Translations under genes and position numbers: made by a program
The notes under the pieces: model-generated
What the model was told of the DNA's origin: nothing
Databases searched by the model: none
What the model saw: the letters and a program-made list of their open reading frames with translations, nothing else
In this document: positions 5,398-9,424 of the stretch, in pieces
Layout: every line of letters begins with the position of its first letter
Position numbering within the stretch: position 1 is the stretch's first letter
From: an uncultured Coriobacteriales bacterium
GTDB lineage: Bacteria; Actinomycetota; Coriobacteriia; Coriobacteriales; UMGS124
Reading direction: 5' to 3'
NCBI GenBank assembly: GCA_903789505.1
Contig: CAIFEU010000057.1
Location: 6,376 to 15,799 of the forward strand
DNA: 9,424 nucleotides

Positions 5398-5529
5398 GTT
5401 GCAAATTGACAGAATCGCTGCCCACTAGGGTTTGCAAATTGACGAAACAGCCCATCAATATGGCTCGCAAATTGACAAAATGGCCGATAACTCCGGTTTT
5501 CAAATTGACGAAGACCAGTTCACAACGAG
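5398..5529 (+). repeat. Four direct repeats with core CAAATTGAC at an exact 33-bp period
   Basis: The 9-bp core CAAATTGAC starts at 5402, 5435, 5468 and 5501, exactly 33 bases apart each time. Flanks are partly conserved: a G precedes the core in three of four, GG lies a few bases upstream in most, and purine/A-rich bases (AGAA, GAAA, AAAA, GAAG) follow. The remaining 17-20 bases of each unit differ. The period is a multiple of three: one frame reads KLTK-P-like 11-residue units and another reads QID units, while the third is stopped by TGA in every core. The repeat is far shorter than a CRISPR repeat. It could be an iteron-like protein-binding array or the remains of an 11-residue protein repeat. 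Confidence 0.75.
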
Positions 5530-5640
5530 AACTACGGAATCGAGCGGGCCATCGTGCTGCACGAAGGTAACGTGGAGCGTGCCGGCGCGGTCTGCTACCT
5601 TCCCACGTACATGATGATGTGTCTGGAGCCGGGGTTCTGA
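5509..5640 (+). pseudogene. Orphan C-terminus of a probable AAA-type ATP-binding protein
   Basis: In one frame, directly after the last repeat, the sequence reads VHNENYGIERAIVLHE, then GNVERAGAVCYLPTYMM and ends CLEPGF before TGA (5638-5640). The pattern (N-Y-x-I-x-R-A-x-V-L ... G-x-V-x-Y-L-P-x-Y-M) looks like the nuclease-like C-terminal end of archaeal/bacterial AAA ATPases of the DUF4143-like group, recognised by eye. A TGA inside the last CAAATTGAC core (5506-5508) closes the frame upstream, so the body of the protein is absent. The gene was probably cut by the event that created or brought in the repeat array. Confidence 0.4.
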
Positions 5641-5772
5641 CCAGAGGCTGCTCGTGGCAGGTGCGCTGGGACGCTTCACCTCACTCTTGCCCCTCCGTGG
5701 CAGTCCCAAGCGCCATAGGTCCGGTTGACGACGGGCGGGGTGGTCTTGGTCCACGACCTGAGCGCCCCCCGC

Positions 5773-6990
5773 TCACACCGTCCGGCTCGCGAGGCGCGCG
5801 GACCCCACGGCGCGCTGCGTCCGCGCGCGTGCGACTGCGAACCCGACGAGCGCGGTGACGACCGCGAACAGCGCCAGCATCGCGAAGTCCGTCCCGAGCC
5901 GCCCGGCGACCGCCGCCAGGTCGCGCGTCGCGAAGGCGCCGTCGAGCGCGTCGATGAACCAGTAGCCGGGCGTGAACAGCGCGAACGCCTGCACGCCCGA
6001 GCCCATCATCTCGAGCGGCATCAGGTTGCCGCCAAAGAACATGCAGGCCAGCCCGGCGATGTTGCCCACGGCGTTGAGTAGCTGCTCGCCAGAGTTGAGC
6101 CGCGAGAGGGCGAATGCCAGGGCGAGCGGCGTCAGGCAGTAGGCGAGCATCGCCGCGAGGCCCACGGCGACCTGCCCCGCGCTCGCGTCGTGCAGCACGT
6201 CGCCGCCGAACACCATGCCCACGAGTGCGACCCACGCCCACGCCCCGAGGGCCAGGACCGCCCCGGCCGCGAGCGCGCCGCCGTTCAGCCGTCCCGGCCG
6301 CTGCGGCGAGACGTCGCAGCGCTCGCGCACCCTCTGGTCGCGGAACCGGGACATGACCAGTCCCACGCACACGACGATGGTCACGAACAGGGAGTACGTG
6401 TTGTACCCCAGGTAGCTCGCGAACCTGCTGGCGCCGCCCTCGGCAGCGCCCACGTCGGCGACCGTCACCGTCGCCTGCGCGTCGACGGCGGAGTCCGCCG
6501 CCCGCACGGCGGCGTCCTGGTCGTCCGCCCCGTCGAGCGCGGCGGCGCGGGCGACCAGCGAGAGCCAGCTCGTCGCCTCGTTCGCCGCCAGCGCACCGGA
6601 GAGCGTGTCCGTGCCATAGGCCACCTGCACGTCAGGCACTCCCGCGCCCTCCCGCGCCGCCTGCATCAGGCTCTCGCCGAACCCCTCGGGCACCACGATC
6701 ACCGCATCGACCACCGACTGCGCGAGAGCGTCCTGGATGGCGCGCTCGTCGTCGTCCAGGCAGACCAGGTCGGCGGTGGCGTCCATACGCCGGGCGAGGC
6801 CCGTGGATACCTCCGACCCGTCGCGGTCGATCACCGCGACGCTCGCGTCGAACGTCTCGTGGGAGCCGCTCTGGCCGCTCGCCGGCAGAATGAGGAGGAA
6901 GACGCCGAGCAGGCTCAGGCATGCCAGGTAGATGAAGAAGTAGAGCCGGTGGCGAGCCGCCACCCGCAGTGCTGCCCTAAAGGTGCTCAT
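5773..6990 (-). CDS. ABC transporter permease (ABC-2 type), second subunit
   Basis: 405 residues from the ATG at 6990, which has AGGAGG about 9 bases upstream; a longer frame to 7167 only overlaps the upstream permease. The layout is that of ABC-2 exporters: one N-terminal membrane helix (about 16-37, LYFFIYLACLSLLGVFLL), a hydrophilic outer domain (about 40-190, with VAVIDRDGS and DAVIVVPEGF), then about five helices to the C-terminus, including TIVVCVGLVMSRF, AVGLAAMLAYCLTPLALAFA and LACMFFGGNLMPLEMM. The last of these, with FTPGYWF after it, is the conserved loop region of the ABC2_membrane_3 group. It should pair with the neighbouring permease to form a heterodimeric channel. It overlaps the upstream gene by 14 bases and is the last gene of the operon; I see no clear terminator in 5641-5772. 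Substrate cannot be read from sequence. Confidence 0.85.
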   Translation of the reverse strand: MSTFRAALRVAARHRLYFFIYLACLSLLGVFLLILPASGQSGSHETFDASVAVIDRDGSEVSTGLARRMDATADLVCLDDDERAIQDALAQSVVDAVIVVPEGFGESLMQAAREGAGVPDVQVAYGTDTLSGALAANEATSWLSLVARAAALDGADDQDAAVRAADSAVDAQATVTVADVGAAEGGASRFASYLGYNTYSLFVTIVVCVGLVMSRFRDQRVRERCDVSPQRPGRLNGGALAAGAVLALGAWAWVALVGMVFGGDVLHDASAGQVAVGLAAMLAYCLTPLALAFALSRLNSGEQLLNAVGNIAGLACMFFGGNLMPLEMMGSGVQAFALFTPGYWFIDALDGAFATRDLAAVAGRLGTDFAMLALFAVVTALVGFAVARARTQRAVGSARLASRTV

Positions 6991-8164
6991 AGCGCTGCCT
7001 CCTGAGGAAGACGGTCGATACGCCGAACATGAGCGCCGCGATCCCGACGCAGGCGGCGACCCGCAGGGCGAAGGGCGCCAGCGCGTCGTAGTAGTACAGG
7101 CTGTAGAACAGGTCGGAGACCAGGCGCGGCGGGTTGAGCCATGCCTCGGCGGGGCAGGCGCGGGCAAGGTTGTCCGCCAGGGTCATGGAGGGCTGGCCGT
7201 ACAGCCCCGCGAAGGTGCTCAGCCCCATCGTCAGGGCGATGAGCATGCTCGAGCGCGTCTCCGCGCCGCCCCGCAGGGGGAGTGCAGCGACGAGCGCGCC
7301 GAGCGCCGTTGACGACAGCGTCGCCACTGCCAGGCCCACCAGGCACAGCCCTTCGCGCCCCGCGAAGTCGACGCCCGCGCCGAACCGCACGAGGCAGAAG
7401 GTCAGAAGCGAGCTCGCGAACGACACCGCCCAGCAGCCGCAGATGACCCCGAGCAGCTGGCGCGCCCGGCTCTGGCCCGCGACCGAGCGGCGCGCCCCCA
7501 GGACCGACACGTTCGGCTGCAGCGCGCAGACGGAGCTCGAGGCGGTCTGCGAGCCGACGAGCAGCGTCACCATGGCCAGCAGCGCGTAGTAATAGCGGAC
7601 GGCCTCGTCGGGGGTCGAGCGCGTTGCCGAGAGCCGCTCGGTCCCCACGGAGAGCGAGAGCGCGTCCGTGATGGCGCTCGGGTTCGCGAGGGCGGTGGGG
7701 TTGTTCCTCAGCTGCCCCTCGAAGAGCGCCCGGTTCTGGCTGTAGCCGTCGGCGACGCTCTCGAGGATGGTCCCCGAAAGCGAGCTCGCCGACGAGCTCG
7801 CGTAGCCGTCGGGCGCCAGCGTGACCTGGGGCGTCCCGGTCGCGTCGACCGCGTACACCCCCGCGACGTCCCCCTGCTTGATCAGGGCGACCCCCGCGTC
7901 GAGGCTGTCGACGTCGGCCGCGTCGAGCAGCTGGTCGTCGCCCTGCGCCGCGAGCGCGTCCACCACCTGCGCGAACCCCGAGCCGTCCCAGCTCTCGTCG
8001 CGCACGACGGCGACGGGTACGGGGTCGACGGAGCCGTCGGAGCTTATGCCCGAGAGCATTGCCGTGAACATGACGGCCATGAACAGGGGGAACGCGATGC
8101 ACCAGATTAGCACCGACGGCGTTTTGAGCAGGATCTTCACCGTCGTCCAGAAAGTCCGCGCCAT
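6977..8164 (-). CDS. ABC transporter permease (ABC-2 type), first subunit
   Basis: 395 residues with the same architecture as its downstream partner: an N-terminal helix (about 17-38, VLIWCIAFPLFMAVMFTAML), an extracytoplasmic domain (about 40-205, with VPVAVVRDESWDGSG and VALIKQGDVAGVY), and several C-terminal helices starting at YYYALLAMVTLLVGSQT and ending GIAALMFGVSTVFLRRQRY. The DVAGVYAV-type segment corresponds to DAVIVVPEG in the partner, pointing to an old gene duplication. The ATG at 8164 lies 9 bases after the stop of the ATPase gene, and the Shine-Dalgarno (AGGGG) overlaps that stop, so translation is probably coupled. Likely role: membrane half of an efflux pump for an amphipathic compound such as an antimicrobial peptide or lipid; this is inferred from architecture only. 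Confidence 0.85.
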   Translation of the reverse strand: MARTFWTTVKILLKTPSVLIWCIAFPLFMAVMFTAMLSGISSDGSVDPVPVAVVRDESWDGSGFAQVVDALAAQGDDQLLDAADVDSLDAGVALIKQGDVAGVYAVDATGTPQVTLAPDGYASSSASSLSGTILESVADGYSQNRALFEGQLRNNPTALANPSAITDALSLSVGTERLSATRSTPDEAVRYYYALLAMVTLLVGSQTASSSVCALQPNVSVLGARRSVAGQSRARQLLGVICGCWAVSFASSLLTFCLVRFGAGVDFAGREGLCLVGLAVATLSSTALGALVAALPLRGGAETRSSMLIALTMGLSTFAGLYGQPSMTLADNLARACPAEAWLNPPRLVSDLFYSLYYYDALAPFALRVAACVGIAALMFGVSTVFLRRQRYEHL

Positions 8165-8173
8165 GGCGTGCCC

Positions 8174-9112
8174 CTAGTCTCTCAGCTCGCGACCGGTGAT
8201 CTCGAGGAAGATGTCGTTGAGCGTGGGCGGCTCGCAGACGATGCGCCCGCAGCCGACCCCATCGGCGGTGAGCACCGCGAGCACCTCGGAGAGGTTGCTC
8301 GTCCCGTTCTCGCACGAGCAGGACAGCACGTCGTCCTCGAGCGTGGCGCTCAGGACGTGGGGAAGCGCCCGGACGCGGTCGAGCGTGGCCTGCCCCATGC
8401 CGTCGACGTCGACCCGAATCTTCTCGCCCGTGGCGATGGAGCGCTGCAGCTCCTCGACCGTCCCGGTTGCCAGGGGCCGGCCCCGGTCCATGATCATCAC
8501 GCGCGTGCAGAGCTGCTCGACCTCTTCCATGTAGTGGCTCGTGTAGACGACGGTCGTGCCTTCGTTGTTGAGCCGGCGGATGCCGTCGAGGATGGAGGCG
8601 CGGCTCTGCGGGTCCACGGCGACGGTGGGCTCGTCGAAGAAGATGAGCTCGGGCAGGTGGGCGATGCCGCAGGCGATGTTCAGCCGGCGCAGCAGCCCGC
8701 CGGACAGCTTCTTGGGACGGAACCGGACGAAGTCGCCCAGCCCCACGAACTCGACGGCCTCGTCCACCAGCCGGGAGCGCCGCTGCCGGTCATCGACGTA
8801 CAGCGAGCAGAAGTAGTCGATGTTCTCGCGCACGGTGAGCTCGTCGAAGACGGCGACCTGCTGAGGCACGACGCCGATGCGCCGCTTCAGGTCGTAGCGC
8901 GTCGCCGTCATGGGCTCGCCGAAGAGCTCGATGTCACCCTTGTCGTAGGTGAGCAGCTGCAGGATGCAGTTGATGGTGGTCGTCTTGCCCGACCCGTTGG
9001 GCCCGAGCAGCCCGAAGATCTCCCCGGGCGCGATGCTCAGGTCGAAGTGGTCGAGCGCCAGCAGGTCGCCGTATCGCTTGACCAGGTTGCGCACGCAGAC
9101 GACGTTCGCCAT
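8174..9112 (-). CDS. ABC transporter ATP-binding protein, drug/antimicrobial export type
   Basis: 312 residues. All nucleotide-binding motifs are present: Walker A GPNGSGKTT (37-45), Q-loop VVPQQ (81-85), signature LSGGLLRR (136-143), Walker B LIFFDEP (156-162) with catalytic Glu161, D-loop VAVDP (164-168) and switch His193 in YTSHYMEE. The signature reads LSGGL where LSGGQ or LSGGM is usual, as in some export ATPases. A C-terminal extension of about 80 residues (from TGTVEELQ to ITGRELRD, including PTLNDIFLEITGREL) is the regulatory domain common to DrrA/CcmA-like exporters. It hydrolyses ATP in the cytoplasm to drive the two permeases encoded just downstream. ATG at 9112 has AAGGGGA about 7 bases upstream. 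It is the first gene of the operon and divergent from the gene at 9274. Confidence 0.93.
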   Translation of the reverse strand: MANVVCVRNLVKRYGDLLALDHFDLSIAPGEIFGLLGPNGSGKTTTINCILQLLTYDKGDIELFGEPMTATRYDLKRRIGVVPQQVAVFDELTVRENIDYFCSLYVDDRQRRSRLVDEAVEFVGLGDFVRFRPKKLSGGLLRRLNIACGIAHLPELIFFDEPTVAVDPQSRASILDGIRRLNNEGTTVVYTSHYMEEVEQLCTRVMIMDRGRPLATGTVEELQRSIATGEKIRVDVDGMGQATLDRVRALPHVLSATLEDDVLSCSCENGTSNLSEVLAVLTADGVGCGRIVCEPPTLNDIFLEITGRELRD

Positions 9113-9187
9113 GGCCGTTCCCCTTCCGCCGAGAGGCCCGCGGACGTGCGGCAGCCGCGCGCGGCGTCACCGAGGAGTGCGCCCTCC

Positions 9188-9203
9188 CGTGACATTTGTC
9201 ACG
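9188..9203. promoter_or_regulatory. Palindromic operator candidate in the divergent intergenic region
   Basis: CGTGACATTTGTCACG is a perfect inverted repeat, two 7-bp arms around TT. It lies 76 bases upstream of the ABC ATPase ATG and 71 bases upstream of the divergent ATG at 9274. Its size and symmetry suit a dimeric regulator controlling one or both genes. No clear -10/-35 pair for the ABC operon could be found around it. Confidence 0.6.
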
Positions 9204-9218
9204 ACTTTCGAGAGCGCC

Positions 9219-9253
9219 GCCCGCCCGCGGCGGCGCCCGCGCGGCGGGCGGGC
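9219..9253. repeat. GC-only inverted repeat before the 9274 promoter
   Basis: GCCCGCCCG (9219-9227) and CGGGCGGGC (9245-9253) form a perfect 9-bp stem around a 17-nt loop. It covers the place where a -35 would be expected for the TACAAT at 9262. There is no T-run on either side; it may be chance symmetry in a very GC-rich stretch. Confidence 0.4.
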
Positions 9254-9261
9254 CGGGCAGG

Positions 9262-9267
9262 TACAAT
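9262..9267 (+). promoter_or_regulatory. -10 box positioned for a leaderless transcript
   Basis: TACAAT (9262-9267) is followed by six bases and then the ATG at 9274. With the usual spacing, transcription would begin at or next to the A of that ATG. No -35 of quality is seen and no Shine-Dalgarno precedes the ATG, both consistent with a leaderless mRNA, which is common in actinobacteria. Confidence 0.5.
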
Positions 9268-9273
9268 GGGCGC

Positions 9274-9424
9274 ATGGACCGCATCCTCGACAAACTCGTC
9301 GTCTTCGTGTGCTGCCTGCCCGCCCTGGCGACGGTGCCGGTCGGCGCTCCGCTGGTCGCCGCGATGCTGGTGGCCATCGGCGTCGCGGCGGCGAACGAGA
9401 CGCTCACCCAGGACGCGCCCTGTC
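9274..9424 (+). CDS. Membrane protein N-terminus, possible sensor histidine kinase (partial)
   Basis: The first 50 codons of a gene that runs off the window. The protein starts MDRILDKLVVFVCCLPAL and has two hydrophobic stretches separated only by a short turn (about residues 8-22 and 24-41), then becomes polar (NETLTQDAPC). Short paired N-terminal helices of this type begin many small sensor histidine kinases that sit divergently beside ABC exporter operons in actinobacteria, but nothing catalytic is visible here, so the function is only a contextual guess. The ATG at 9274 is chosen because it lies 6 bases after a good -10; the overlapping ATG at 9266 opens a different, Ser/Arg-rich frame that is a shadow. 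Confidence 0.55.
   Translation, partial: MDRILDKLVVFVCCLPALATVPVGAPLVAAMLVAIGVAAANETLTQDAPC

Noticed and set aside
5398..5529. CRISPR array
   Set aside because: Only 9-13 bases are conserved per unit, without a 23-37 bp repeat, and no cas gene is present.
5193..5570. Single 125-codon gene spanning the AbrB-like part and the repeats
   Set aside because: No spaced ribosome-binding site, composition changes after about 5315, and the AbrB domain start lies in another frame; better read as relic plus array.
5760..5774. GAGCG-CCCCC-CGCTC as terminator of the ABC operon
   Set aside because: Only a 5-bp stem, overlaps the stop codon and has no T-run on the minus strand.
6987..8315. 442-codon minus-strand frame overlapping the first permease
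   Set aside because: Arg-rich shadow in an alternative frame; the 6977-8164 frame has membrane helices, a ribosome-binding site and operon spacing.

Overview
High-GC (mostly 60-70%) bacterial DNA with actinobacterial character. The xxxLxxG-repeat protein, the RelB/DinJ plus PemK/MazF-like pair, the drug- or lipid-type ABC cluster and a possible leaderless promoter together suggest a gut or oral member of the Coriobacteriia (Olsenella/Eggerthella-like). That placement is inference; no phylogenetic marker gene is present.

Layout. Positions 1-1386 (+) hold the C-terminal part of a long Gly/Ala heptad-repeat membrane-associated protein (YhgE/Pip or MMPL type), closed by a strong terminator (1438-1480). 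Next comes a self-contained initiator tRNA unit: promoter, leader hairpin, tRNA-fMet with encoded CCA (1672-1748) and terminator (1759-1788). On the minus strand, 1934-2755 holds a small two-TM potassium-type ion channel whose stop codon overlaps the start of a broken ClC-type chloride channel gene. About 500 bases with no recognisable gene but several perfect palindromes follow.

Positions 3329-3994 (+) are a toxin-antitoxin operon: a RelB/DinJ-type antitoxin overlapping a PemK/MazF-like toxin, with an inverted repeat between the -35 and -10. A winged-helix tail fragment (4001-4234) lies directly downstream. A cytoplasmic SIMPL/DUF541 protein is encoded at 4376-5020 (-). Positions 5170-5640 are a gene graveyard: a frameshifted AbrB/MazE-like relic, four direct repeats at an exact 33-bp period, and the orphan C-terminus of what looks like an AAA-family ATPase.

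The right third is a tight minus-strand ABC exporter operon (ATPase, permease, permease; 9112 to 5773). It is divergent from a plus-strand membrane protein gene starting at 9274 that is cut by the window edge and may encode a sensor kinase. The intergenic region has a perfect 7+7 palindrome and a -10 box placed so that transcription would start at or next to the ATG.

The items most worth checking are the 33-bp repeat array, the hybrid antitoxin/toxin pairing with its built-in operator, the decayed chloride channel bounded by a bulged inverted repeat, and the palindrome plus leaderless start in the ABC divergent region.
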